Shown here piece by piece: positions 1 through 6,466 of a stretch of 8,591 bases of DNA. The stretch's first letter is position 1. Each line of letters begins with the position of its first letter. A program made the position numbers and the translations under genes. The notes beneath the pieces are model-generated. The model was not told the DNA's origin, did no database searches, and saw only the letters and a program-made list of their open reading frames with translations. Location: the NCBI GenBank assembly GCA_021816165.1, contig JAKAYZ010000049.1:1-8591 (forward strand). Direction: 5' to 3'. Origin of the DNA: Planctomycetota bacterium (lineage in GTDB: Bacteria; Planctomycetota; Phycisphaerae; WQYP01).

Positions 1-41
1 CGCGTTGGTGGCTGAAATTTCTGCGACCTGCATTTTTTTAT

Positions 42-46
42 AGGAG
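42..46 (+). promoter_or_regulatory. Ribosome binding site of the PEP-CTERM gene
   Basis: AGGAG lies 7 bases upstream of the ATG at 54. This supports 54 as the start rather than the in-frame ATG at 78, which has no comparable motif. The preceding 41 bases contain a T-run (34-39) but no promoter I can defend. Confidence 0.7.
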
Positions 47-53
47 TGAGGTT

Positions 54-956
54 ATGTCTCAGGAATCACACGTCAAGATGTTTGCGCTCGCTGCGGCCTT
101 GGGTTTAGCTGCGATCGCGGCGACGGCTTCCGCCGCCAGCATTGGTGTTAAATTTGCCGAGACTGGCGATGGTGACACCTTCCCAACATTTACTGGCACC
201 GCAGGTGTCACCACCGCCAACGGCGGTTCGGGCAATTATGCCCAGTCCAACTGGAACAACGTGGCCGGCGAAGAGGGCATCAAAGGGACAAGTGCCAGCG
301 GTATTTCTCTGGTTGACAGTTCCGGTGCCGCGTCGACGGTCACGTTCGGTTACACATCGGCCCACTACTTTAACGCCACCAAAACGAACGAGGGTAGTGG
401 TGCTCCCGCCTCGCCGACGGCGGATCAAGAACTTGTGTCCGGGGCATTGGAAAATGATGAAGGTACCGCGTCCACGGCTACATTCAGCAACGTCAGCCCT
501 GGCAAATACACGGTAGTTGCCTACACCGTGTTCCAAGCGGCGGTGGCAAGCGGCGCATACTCCGGTGCGGCAACGTTTACGGTAAATGGCAGCGATTCAA
601 CCGTCATACTGGATCAAGGGGGCAATTACGGTCTGCCGAGCAGTTTTGATGGCTCTACAGGCGCGGGTCCAACAGCCTGGATCACCAACCCGAATCCAAC
701 TTCCACCAGTGATCCGAGCAATTATGTGGTATTCAGCAATGTGTCACCCGATGCCAACGGCAATATCACCCTCGGCTGGAGCAAATATACCGGTGGTGCC
801 TTCAGCAATGATGGCACAGGCAATGGTGTCGATGCGGTTCAATTGATTCCTGTCGTCACGCCGGAGCCGGCATCGCTGGGGCTGCTGGGCCTTGGCGTAC
901 TGGGCCTTCCGCTGCTGGCGACCGGTCGCCGACGCCACGCCCCGGTGTTGCGATAG
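54..956 (+). CDS. PEP-CTERM sorting domain-containing secreted protein
   Basis: This is a 300-residue exported protein. Residues 1-28 form a signal peptide: a short polar n-region, a hydrophobic Ala/Leu core (about 10-22), and a likely cleavage after ATASA. The mature part is rich in Gly, Ser, Thr, Ala and Asn. It contains NWNNV (66-70) and two FSNVSP segments (144-149 and 227-232), each followed by beta-strand-like sequence, which suggests a beta-sandwich surface domain. The C-terminus is a classic PEP-CTERM signal: PEP at 270-272, a hydrophobic segment at about 275-289, then an Arg cluster at 292-294. In this system the tail is processed at the membrane by an exosortase, and the protein is released or attached to extracellular polysaccharide. 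No catalytic motif is visible, so its specific role is unknown. It sits 130 bp upstream of the regulator and is separated from it by a likely terminator, so it is probably its own transcription unit. Confidence 0.9.
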   Translation: MSQESHVKMFALAAALGLAAIAATASAASIGVKFAETGDGDTFPTFTGTAGVTTANGGSGNYAQSNWNNVAGEEGIKGTSASGISLVDSSGAASTVTFGYTSAHYFNATKTNEGSGAPASPTADQELVSGALENDEGTASTATFSNVSPGKYTVVAYTVFQAAVASGAYSGAATFTVNGSDSTVILDQGGNYGLPSSFDGSTGAGPTAWITNPNPTSTSDPSNYVVFSNVSPDANGNITLGWSKYTGGAFSNDGTGNGVDAVQLIPVVTPEPASLGLLGLGVLGLPLLATGRRRHAPVLR

Positions 957-981
957 CACAGGTGACTGAATCTTTCCGGCC

Positions 982-1023
982 GGCCGCCTTGGCGCCCTTA
1001 AAACACGGGCGGTCGGCCTTTTT
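982..1023 (+). terminator. Likely intrinsic terminator after the PEP-CTERM gene
   Basis: GGCCG (982-986) pairs with CGGCC (1014-1018), and CGCCC (993-997) pairs with GGGCG (1007-1011). The result is a GC-rich stem with an asymmetric internal loop and a 9-base loop. Five T residues (1019-1023) follow immediately. It lies 25 bases after the stop codon. The arrangement fits a Rho-independent terminator, although the stem is imperfect. Confidence 0.6.
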
Positions 1024-1086
1024 GGGTTCGTCCATTCGGCGAAGTCAATTGCGGTAAAAGTGTAATACGGGTCAAAGGGGTTTCTC

Positions 1087-2286
1087 ATGGATGATTCGCG
1101 CACAGCGCCACACTTGGGTGGGGACGTAGCCTCTCCGCCTTTCCCCTATCTTCGGGATGTTCCCGCCGCACGTACAAAAATTGAGCCACTGTCGGCTCCG
1201 TTGCAATCCAAACGCAACTCATTTATCTTGCCGAGGATGGCGAAGAAGGCTAATCAGACTGTTATCGCTCGGCAACTCAACTTGGCACCCGGCACTGTTT
1301 CACGCGCCCTGCGCCATCAGCCGGGAATAAAGCCTGAAACGCGGGAACGCATATTAAAACTTGCCGCCGAGCTGGGGTATTCCGTGAAACCTCGCGGCAA
1401 ATCCACTCCGTCCAGCGATAAGAGTGCGTGCTATCTGGGTGTGCTGGTGCAATCACCTGAAAGTGCGCTGACTCACTCACGTTACCTCGTCAGCCTCAGT
1501 GAAGCCGCCGCCAACATGAATGTGACGCTCATCGTGCATCACGTTCTGTTCAGCGAATGCGGAAGTATTCTCAATGCGGACAAACAGCCCGCTGCCATGC
1601 GTGATGGCCGCGTGCGTGGTCTGGTATTGGTGCACCGCTGGCCGGAAGATGTGGTGGCCGAATTATCACAGCGCTTTCCGTGCGTTTCGATTGTGCACTT
1701 TTATCCATCGCAACAAATTGATCTTATCGATATGGATCACCGCGGGGGCATGAATCAACTGGCGGAACATCTTTATGACCTTGGTCACCGCCGCATTGGG
1801 TTCTTCGGACGCTGCAGCGAAGTATCCTGGTCACGGGCACGCTACGCCGGCTATGTAGAGGCTATGAGCAAACTGGAACTGCCTGTTGATCCGCGTTGGA
1901 GTATTGCCCTGCCGGGCGAATCATTTGACCAGCGCACCTTGCCCGGCCATGCGGCCGAAGCCGCCGTCGAATATGCCCGTGCGGGAGTTACAGCGTGGAT
2001 GGCGACCAATGAATGGGCAGGCCAGGCACTTGTACAGGCCTTCCGCCATGCTGGCTTACGTGTGCCTGAAGATGTGTCCGTCACCGGATTTGATAATTCT
2101 GATGTCATCCGCAATCCCGTCATACGCCTTACCAGCGTGGGCGTGTCGCTGACCTCCATCGGTACGGCCGCGATTCGGCGGCTTTATGGCCGATTGGCCA
2201 ACCCCAATGATCCCTGGCAAAGCACACTTTTTCGCGTGGAGCTGGTACTAGGCGATTCCACCGGTCGGTGCCTCGGTCATCACTGA
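1087..2286 (+). CDS. LacI/GalR-family transcriptional regulator
   Basis: This is a DNA-binding regulator of sugar catabolism with an N-terminal helix-turn-helix and a periplasmic-binding-protein-like effector domain. The HTH begins at M51 (MAKKANQTVIARQLNLAPG, with TVSRAL at 70-75), and the recognition region runs to AAELGY at about 93-98. The effector domain carries family landmarks: DMDHRGG (215-221), LGHRRIGFFG (232-241) and VPEDVSVTGFDNSD (326-339). From M51 (position 1237) the protein is 349 residues, the usual LacI length. From 1087 it has a 50-residue, Pro-rich N-terminal addition. The ATG at 1087 has AAAGGGG (1074-1080) six bases ahead, whereas the ATG at 1237 only has GAGG touching it. 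I list the longer form on that basis, but homology favours 1237. The hinge after the HTH is unusual, with Pro and Gly and no clear Ala-x-x-Leu hinge helix. The gene lies directly upstream of the sugar-acid cluster and is probably its regulator (inference). Confidence 0.85.
   Translation: MDDSRTAPHLGGDVASPPFPYLRDVPAARTKIEPLSAPLQSKRNSFILPRMAKKANQTVIARQLNLAPGTVSRALRHQPGIKPETRERILKLAAELGYSVKPRGKSTPSSDKSACYLGVLVQSPESALTHSRYLVSLSEAAANMNVTLIVHHVLFSECGSILNADKQPAAMRDGRVRGLVLVHRWPEDVVAELSQRFPCVSIVHFYPSQQIDLIDMDHRGGMNQLAEHLYDLGHRRIGFFGRCSEVSWSRARYAGYVEAMSKLELPVDPRWSIALPGESFDQRTLPGHAAEAAVEYARAGVTAWMATNEWAGQALVQAFRHAGLRVPEDVSVTGFDNSDVIRNPVIRLTSVGVSLTSIGTAAIRRLYGRLANPNDPWQSTLFRVELVLGDSTGRCLGHH
1200..1218. 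promoter_or_regulatory. Possible operator: 5-bp inverted repeat GTTGC/GCAAC
   Basis: GTTGC (1200-1204) and GCAAC (1214-1218) are a perfect inverted repeat with a 9-base spacer. The pair lies just upstream of the alternative LacI start at 1237 and overlaps a weak promoter-like pair (TTGCAA 1201-1206, TATCTT 1224-1229, 17-base spacer). If the true start is 1237, this could be an autoregulatory site. A 5-bp repeat can arise by chance, so support is weak. Confidence 0.2.
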
Positions 2287-2319
2287 AATTCATGGTCATC
2301 CGGTTAGCTTGCGGCCGGT

Positions 2320-2352
2320 CAAATGTGGTTCATTATTTGCGCACATATTTGC
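2320..2352. repeat. Inverted repeat with embedded TATTTGC direct repeat, candidate operator
   Basis: CAAATGTG (2320-2327) is mirrored by CACATATTTG (2342-2351), an inverted repeat with a 2-base insertion in the right arm. TATTTGC also occurs twice in the same orientation (2334-2340 and 2346-2352), 12 bases apart, close to one helical turn. The position between regulator and transporter suggests a protein-binding site, possibly for the adjacent LacI-family protein. That link is inference. Confidence 0.3.
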
Positions 2353-2397
2353 AGGCGCGTCAATAAATGGGTGAAAATTTTTGTTGGACTCTTTTTG

Positions 2398-2426
2398 TTC
2401 AGCCTTCAATTTAATGCGGTTATGAT
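2398..2426 (+). promoter_or_regulatory. Possible promoter of the sugar-acid cluster
   Basis: TATGAT (2421-2426) matches five of six bases of the housekeeping -10 consensus. TTCAGC (2398-2403) lies 17 bases upstream as a weak -35 (three of six). Transcription would start near 2433, giving a leader of roughly 87 bases before the transporter ATG. Planctomycete promoters are poorly defined, so this is tentative. Confidence 0.3.
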
Positions 2427-2509
2427 GCCCCCAAGGACAACAAAAGTGGTGCTGCAATTGGGCGGAAAGTTTTGGTCAGAGATTGGTTCTGTTGGCGATT
2501 CCTGTGTAT

Positions 2510-2513
2510 GGAG
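2510..2513 (+). promoter_or_regulatory. Ribosome binding site of the transporter gene
   Basis: GGAG lies six bases ahead of the ATG at 2520 and fixes that start. From it the protein begins with a short cytoplasmic segment before the first membrane helix, as expected for the family. Confidence 0.65.
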
Positions 2514-2519
2514 TAGACG

Positions 2520-3845
2520 ATGACGCAATCAGAAATTTCACAGCCGGAGTCGGCACCCGTTCGCGGCTTCAAATGGCGCGGCTATCGTTGGGCGGTCTGC
2601 CTCGGGTTGTTTCTCATCACGACGATCAACTATATGGATCGTTTTATGATTTCGCTTGTGGAACCCAATCTGCATAAATATTTTCACTTTACCCAGTTTG
2701 ATTATGGAAAAATTGCGGCGGCTTTCAGCTTGATGTACGCCGTGGGCTACGCGCTATGCGGATGGTTTATGGATACGGTAGGCGTGTGGATTGGCTTCGC
2801 ACTGACCGTTATCGTGTTCAGCGGTGCCGAAATGGGTATGGCACTGGCCACCACGGTCTCAGGCTACATGATCATACAGGGTATTATGGGAGTGGCGCAG
2901 GGTGCCAATTTTCCCGGTGCCATCAAGGCCGTGGCGCAATGGTTTCCTAAAAGAGAGCGGGCATTTACCACGGGCTTATTCAACGCTGGCACCAGTCTTG
3001 GGGTGGTGGCAGCACCCATCATCGTCAGTTTGACGGTGGCAGAGTTTGGCTGGCAGTCCGGCTTTGTAACGGCCGGACTCGTAGGGTTGGTATGGGTGGC
3101 GTGGTGGCTCTGGCGTTACCGCGATCCGGATAAAAACCCCCGGTTATCCGCTGAAGAGTTGGCCTACATCCGCAGCGATGCCCCCGAAAAACCGCACAAA
3201 ATAGGCTGGTTTACATTACTGAAATACCGGCAATCATGGGCATTTATTATTGCCACCCTGTTCACCAGCCCCGTATGGTGGTTCTGGCTTTTCTGGATAC
3301 CTGACTTCCTTAACCGAAAATTTTCAATACATATCAAACACATGATTCTGCCCATGGTTATTATTTACGGCATGGCCGATCTGGGCAGCATTGGTGGCGG
3401 ATGGCTTTCGAGCTGGCTTATCGCACGCGGCTGGTCCCTTAATGCCGGCCGAAAAACGGCCATGCTCATTTGTGCCTTGCTGGTGGTGCCCGTCTTTGCC
3501 GCCGCATGGGTCAGCAATTATCTCGTCGCCGCACTTTTTATCGGTTTCGCCTGTGCCGGTCACCAAGGCTTTTCCGCTAATCTTTTCACCATGGCCTCCG
3601 ACACCATGCCGGGCAAGGTTGTCGCATCGCTGGTCGGTTTGGGTGGCTTTGCAGCCTCGATTGTCAGCATGTTTGTTTCAGCCGGTGTGGGTTGGTTTCT
3701 TACGGCAACTCACAACCAGTACATGGCACTTTTCATCATCGCCGGTAGTGCCTATCTGGTGGCCCTGCTTATCATTCATCTTTTTATTCCCCGTTGGGAA
3801 TCCGCCCACGAGGTGGAAGAGGAATGGGCACCATTATCAGCTTGA
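2520..3845 (+). CDS. MFS transporter, anion:cation symporter type (ExuT-like sugar-acid permease)
   Basis: This is a 441-residue inner-membrane permease with about 12 hydrophobic helices in two halves. The halves are separated by a charged loop (about 200-228, containing RYRDPDKNPRLS). Residues 37-41 read NYMDR, the hallmark at the end of helix 1 in the ACS family, whose members include hexuronate (ExuT), glucarate/galactarate and tartrate importers. Residues 124-149 hold the family signature (GVAQGANFPGAIKAVAQWFP, then KRERA), followed by FNAGTSLG (154-161). The loop between helices 2 and 3 reads GWFMDTVG, a version of MFS motif A. Family knowledge predicts proton-coupled import of an organic acid. 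With isomerase and dehydrogenase genes downstream, a hexuronate or aldonate is the best guess, but the exact substrate cannot be read from sequence. It is the first gene of the catabolic cluster, preceded by the probable control region. Confidence 0.9.
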   Translation: MTQSEISQPESAPVRGFKWRGYRWAVCLGLFLITTINYMDRFMISLVEPNLHKYFHFTQFDYGKIAAAFSLMYAVGYALCGWFMDTVGVWIGFALTVIVFSGAEMGMALATTVSGYMIIQGIMGVAQGANFPGAIKAVAQWFPKRERAFTTGLFNAGTSLGVVAAPIIVSLTVAEFGWQSGFVTAGLVGLVWVAWWLWRYRDPDKNPRLSAEELAYIRSDAPEKPHKIGWFTLLKYRQSWAFIIATLFTSPVWWFWLFWIPDFLNRKFSIHIKHMILPMVIIYGMADLGSIGGGWLSSWLIARGWSLNAGRKTAMLICALLVVPVFAAAWVSNYLVAALFIGFACAGHQGFSANLFTMASDTMPGKVVASLVGLGGFAASIVSMFVSAGVGWFLTATHNQYMALFIIAGSAYLVALLIIHLFIPRWESAHEVEEEWAPLSA

Positions 3846-4111
3846 CAGACTGGCGAATTGGGGCATTGGTTGCAGGGTATATCGGCATGCAGACCAGTTG
3901 GTGGACGGGGCGTCCCGTGAAAAAGGCAGATTGGCAAGCGGGCCATCACAAAATCAGCGAATATCAGTTCGTATTTTATCCATCTGCGCAGGCATACTTG
4001 TTTCGCCGCCAACGCGGCCAGCGCCGTCATGTCAATAAGGCGCGGCATCGAATGGCTGAAAATAAATATCGATTATGCTATCAGTCGATATTTAGTGGGA
4101 GCCTTCCATGA
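3824..4111 (+). CDS. Doubtful small ORF filling the transporter-isomerase gap
   Basis: The gap of 262 bases between the two flanking genes is spanned by an open frame of 95 codons. It starts inside the transporter's last codons (ATG 3824, preceded by AAGAGGA) and ends in an ATGA overlap with the isomerase start at 4108. The predicted product starts MGTIISLTDWRIG and is basic in its C-terminal half (for example LFRRQRGQRRHV). I recognise no family, signal peptide or motif. The ATGA overlap resembles translational coupling, which is the only positive argument. Against it, the ribosome binding motif is almost touching the ATG, the last codons run through an AT-rich palindrome and the next gene's ribosome binding site, and the composition is unremarkable. 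It is probably non-coding. Confidence 0.15.
   Translation: MGTIISLTDWRIGALVAGYIGMQTSWWTGRPVKKADWQAGHHKISEYQFVFYPSAQAYLFRRQRGQRRHVNKARHRMAENKYRLCYQSIFSGSLP
4063..4094. repeat. Perfect 10-bp inverted repeat TAAATATCGA/TCGATATTTA
   Basis: The arms are TAAATATCGA (4063-4072) and TCGATATTTA (4085-4094), exactly complementary, with a 12-base spacer. Arm centres are 22 bases apart, close to two helical turns, which suits a dimeric or tetrameric DNA-binding protein. As RNA it would form a hairpin ending two bases before the isomerase ribosome binding site (GGGAG, 4097-4101). There is no T-run, so a terminator is unlikely. Candidates are an operator, a translation-controlling hairpin, or an RNA processing site. 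Confidence 0.6.
4097..4101 (+). promoter_or_regulatory. Ribosome binding site of the isomerase-like gene
   Basis: GGGAG lies six bases ahead of the ATG at 4108 and supports that start. It directly follows the inverted repeat at 4063-4094, so folding of that repeat could affect access to it. Confidence 0.65.
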
Positions 4112-5493
4112 CGGACAAAACCCAACCATTCGATCCTGCCCTCGAGCTGGCCCAAATTGATTTTGCCAATGAGGGGAATTCCGGCCGGGCCATTTCATCT
4201 GACGAATTGCCCCAGTTCGTTCAGCAGGCATGCGAAAGGCAATCCGCGTGGGATATTCACACCCATCTGTATCCTCCAACCTTCGGAACGCCAAACTTGA
4301 ATTTTTCATCCAATCCGGACCCGCATGGGTTGTTGCTGTTTGGTATCGACGATCTGGTGACCTACCACTATCTCATTGCCGAGCTTTTTCGCTTCATTCC
4401 CGAATCCAAACTTACGCATGAACAGTTCTGGAAGTTAACCAGGCGGGAGCAGGCTGACCTTGTATGGAAAACGCTTTTTGTTGATCGCACGCCTCTAAGC
4501 GAGGCCTGCCGGGGTGTCGTCACCACACTGGAAAAATTAGGGCTCGACCCCAACGAGCGATCGCTCGAACCCTACAGAAGTTTTTTTGCCGAACAGGACC
4601 CGGACCTGTACATCGACCATGTCATGCGACTGGCTAATATTTCTGCCATCACCATGACCAACGCCATCTTCGACCTCAATGAAAACCGCCGGTGGCAATC
4701 GGGCGAAGTTCGGCCGGATGCACGCTTTAAAAGTACGCTGCGAATTGACCCTTTGGTGTGCGATTTTCCGGCCGCTGCCAGACAGTTGAATTTATGGGGC
4801 TACCCCTGCGGCGATTCGGCCGACACCCGCACACTCGACGAGATCAAACGGTTCGTCAATCATTGGCTCGATCTGACCCGAAGTGTGTATGTGGCCCTGA
4901 GCCTTCCGCCTGAATTTGAATTTCCCGCCGGCCGCCTTCCGGCCGACAGGGCGGCTGGCCTCACCGTGCTTGAAAAAGTAATACTTCCCATTTGCGCCCA
5001 TCGCCAATTACCCCTGGCGCTGATGATTGGTTCGCGGCGGCGGGTGGTGCCATCCCTGCGCGATGCCGGCGATATGGTAGGCCACAGCCATATTGAGGCG
5101 GTGGTAAACCTGTGTCGGCTCCATACGCAGAATAAATTTTTAGTCACCATGCTGTCACGTGAAAATCAGCACGAACTTTGCGTCGCGGCCCGCAAATTTC
5201 AAAATCTTATGCCCTTTGGTTGCTGGTGGTTTGTTAATGTTCCCAGCCTGATCGACGAAATAACGATGATGCGTCTGGAATTGCTGGGCACGATCTTTAT
5301 TCCCCAGCATTCCGATGCGCGCGTTCGGGACCAACTGATCTACAAGTGGGAACACAGTCGCGGTCGTATCGCTGGATGTCTGACAGAAATGTACCGTCGA
5401 ATTGCACCCACACGCCGGATCACCAAAACGCAGATATTAAGGGATGTTCAGGCCTTATTTTCAGGTAATGCGGAGCGGTTTATCAATCCATGA
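4108..5493 (+). CDS. Uronate isomerase-like amidohydrolase (divergent UxaC/COG1904 relative)
   Basis: This is a 461-residue cytoplasmic protein, close to the roughly 470 residues of UxaC. Family landmarks appear in order: the metal-binding H-x-H motif WDIHTHL (48-54), a conserved YHYL (86-89), FWKLTR (107-112), LSREN (349-353), FGCWWF (370-375) and PQHSDAR (399-405). The Asp-x-Arg at 403-405 fits the metal-ligand Asp and substrate-binding Arg of uronate isomerases. UxaC interconverts D-glucuronate/D-fructuronate and D-galacturonate/D-tagaturonate with one metal ion. Differences are notable: the segment LALMIGSRRRVVPSLRDAGD (303-322) lacks the His-containing form I remember in classical UxaC. 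It may therefore be a separate subfamily acting on a different sugar acid. Its last four bases (ATGA, 5490-5493) contain the next gene's start, indicating translational coupling. The superfamily assignment is solid; the exact reaction is not. Confidence 0.8.
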   Translation: MTDKTQPFDPALELAQIDFANEGNSGRAISSDELPQFVQQACERQSAWDIHTHLYPPTFGTPNLNFSSNPDPHGLLLFGIDDLVTYHYLIAELFRFIPESKLTHEQFWKLTRREQADLVWKTLFVDRTPLSEACRGVVTTLEKLGLDPNERSLEPYRSFFAEQDPDLYIDHVMRLANISAITMTNAIFDLNENRRWQSGEVRPDARFKSTLRIDPLVCDFPAAARQLNLWGYPCGDSADTRTLDEIKRFVNHWLDLTRSVYVALSLPPEFEFPAGRLPADRAAGLTVLEKVILPICAHRQLPLALMIGSRRRVVPSLRDAGDMVGHSHIEAVVNLCRLHTQNKFLVTMLSRENQHELCVAARKFQNLMPFGCWWFVNVPSLIDEITMMRLELLGTIFIPQHSDARVRDQLIYKWEHSRGRIAGCLTEMYRRIAPTRRITKTQILRDVQALFSGNAERFINP

Positions 5494-6455
5494 AAATACT
5501 CTTAACCACAACCAGTTTTGCCGACACACCCGGCCGGCACCATGACGTTCTGGCTGAATCTCATTTTGATGTCGTAACCGTACGCGGGCCGATCAATGAA
5601 AATGATTTGATTCAACTCATCGGCCAGCACGGCGGATTTGATGCTTTTCTCTGCGGCGATGACCACATCACCGCCAGAGTGATGGATGCGGCCCGGCCGC
5701 GCCTGCGCGTGATATCGAAATATGGCATCGGACTTGACTCGATCGATGTAGCCGCCGCCACGGCGCGCAAACTGCCCGTTCTCTTCACACCCGGCGTCAA
5801 TGAGACCACGGTGGCGGAGCACACGATCATGCTGATGATCGCCGTGGCAAAAAATCTGTGGGTGCATGCGTCGGCTGTCAAAGCCGGGCAGTGGAAGCGT
5901 CAGACCGGCAAAGAACTCTTCGGCAAGCGTCTGGGTTTGGTCGGCTCGGGGCGGATCGCTCGTGAAGTGGCCAAACGGGCGGTGGCGATGGGAATGACCA
6001 TTGCCAGTTTCGGTCATTATTGGCCACCGGAGATCGTGCACGATTTTAATATCCAGTTGTACCCGTCTGTGGACGCTCTATTGCCGGTGTGTGATGTGGT
6101 TTCCCTGCACACCAATTTAACCCCCGAAACCCAGGGGATGATAAATCGGGACCGCATCGGATTGATGCGGGATGGCGCTATTTTGGTCAACACAGGACGC
6201 GGCGGTCTGATTGTTGAGCAGGATGTGGCGGATGCGTGCAAATCCGGTAAGCTCTTTGGCTATGGTGCCGATACCTTGGCACACGAGCCTATCAAGACGC
6301 CCCACATTTTCCAGTTGGTAGACAACATCCTCCTCACGCCCCATGTTGGCAGCCGCACATTTGAAAGTGTCGAGCGTCAGGGGCTCAGGGCCGCCAGAAA
6401 CACCGTGAATTTTCTTACGGGTAACGCAGATTACATTCAGGCGAATAAATTTTAA
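5490..6455 (+). CDS. D-isomer-specific 2-hydroxyacid dehydrogenase (NAD(P)-dependent)
   Basis: This is a 321-residue cytosolic oxidoreductase of the phosphoglycerate/glycerate dehydrogenase family, interconverting 2-keto acids and (usually) D-2-hydroxy acids. YGIGLDSID (78-86) is the conserved catalytic-domain segment. The Rossmann motif is GSGRIA (152-157), with Ala in place of the third Gly. The catalytic triad is R237 in NTGRGG (234-239), E266 in AHEP, and H285 in TPHVGS (283-288). At the end of the second Rossmann strand, where NAD-specific members carry Asp, the sequence reads SFGHYW (173-178), so NADP or relaxed cofactor use is possible. The ATG lies within the isomerase stop overlap. 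The only upstream GGAG (5472-5475) is 14 bases away, so translation probably depends on the upstream gene. In this context a sugar-acid or its keto derivative is the likely substrate. The natural substrate cannot be read from sequence. Confidence 0.9.
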   Translation: MKILLTTTSFADTPGRHHDVLAESHFDVVTVRGPINENDLIQLIGQHGGFDAFLCGDDHITARVMDAARPRLRVISKYGIGLDSIDVAAATARKLPVLFTPGVNETTVAEHTIMLMIAVAKNLWVHASAVKAGQWKRQTGKELFGKRLGLVGSGRIAREVAKRAVAMGMTIASFGHYWPPEIVHDFNIQLYPSVDALLPVCDVVSLHTNLTPETQGMINRDRIGLMRDGAILVNTGRGGLIVEQDVADACKSGKLFGYGADTLAHEPIKTPHIFQLVDNILLTPHVGSRTFESVERQGLRAARNTVNFLTGNADYIQANKF

Positions 6456-6461
6456 GGAAGG
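6455..6461 (+). promoter_or_regulatory. Ribosome binding site of the Ldh-family gene
   Basis: AGGAAGG lies five bases ahead of the ATG at 6467 and begins on the last base of the preceding stop codon. It is the strongest such site in the cluster and clearly fixes the start. Confidence 0.7.
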
Positions 6462-6466
6462 CAATA

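Larger units (their letters stand above)
2287..2519. other. Intergenic control region between regulator and transporter
   Basis: These 233 bases contain no convincing gene. They are AT-richer than the flanks. They hold an inverted repeat with an embedded direct repeat (2320-2352), a possible promoter (2398-2426) and the transporter ribosome binding site (GGAG, 2510-2513). This is the natural place for the control region of the catabolic cluster. I found no clear CG-centred LacI-type palindrome and no convincing terminator for the regulator gene. Confidence 0.5.
3846..4107. other. 262-bp gap inside the otherwise compact operon
   Basis: Apart from the doubtful ORF, the only clear structures here are the perfect inverted repeat at 4063-4094 and the isomerase ribosome binding site at 4097-4101. 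No T-run follows any hairpin, so I see no terminator after the transporter. I could not find a convincing -35/-10 pair. Confidence 0.5.

Noticed and set aside
2300..2317. CCGG...CCGG after the regulator stop as a possible terminator
   Set aside because: The stem would be only four base pairs and no T-run follows.
2323..2523. Short open frame (66 codons) in the regulator-transporter intergenic region
   Set aside because: No ribosome binding site or recognisable motif. It overlaps the probable promoter and the transporter start.
3391..4038. Second-frame open reading frame overlapping the end of the transporter gene
   Set aside because: Most of it is an out-of-frame reading of the last membrane helices. 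The rest runs into the gap with no recognisable motif.
5502..6041. Antisense open frame (179 codons) opposite the 2-hydroxyacid dehydrogenase
   Set aside because: It lies inside a confident gene, has no ribosome binding site or motif, and its product is low-quality sequence rich in His, Arg and Gly.
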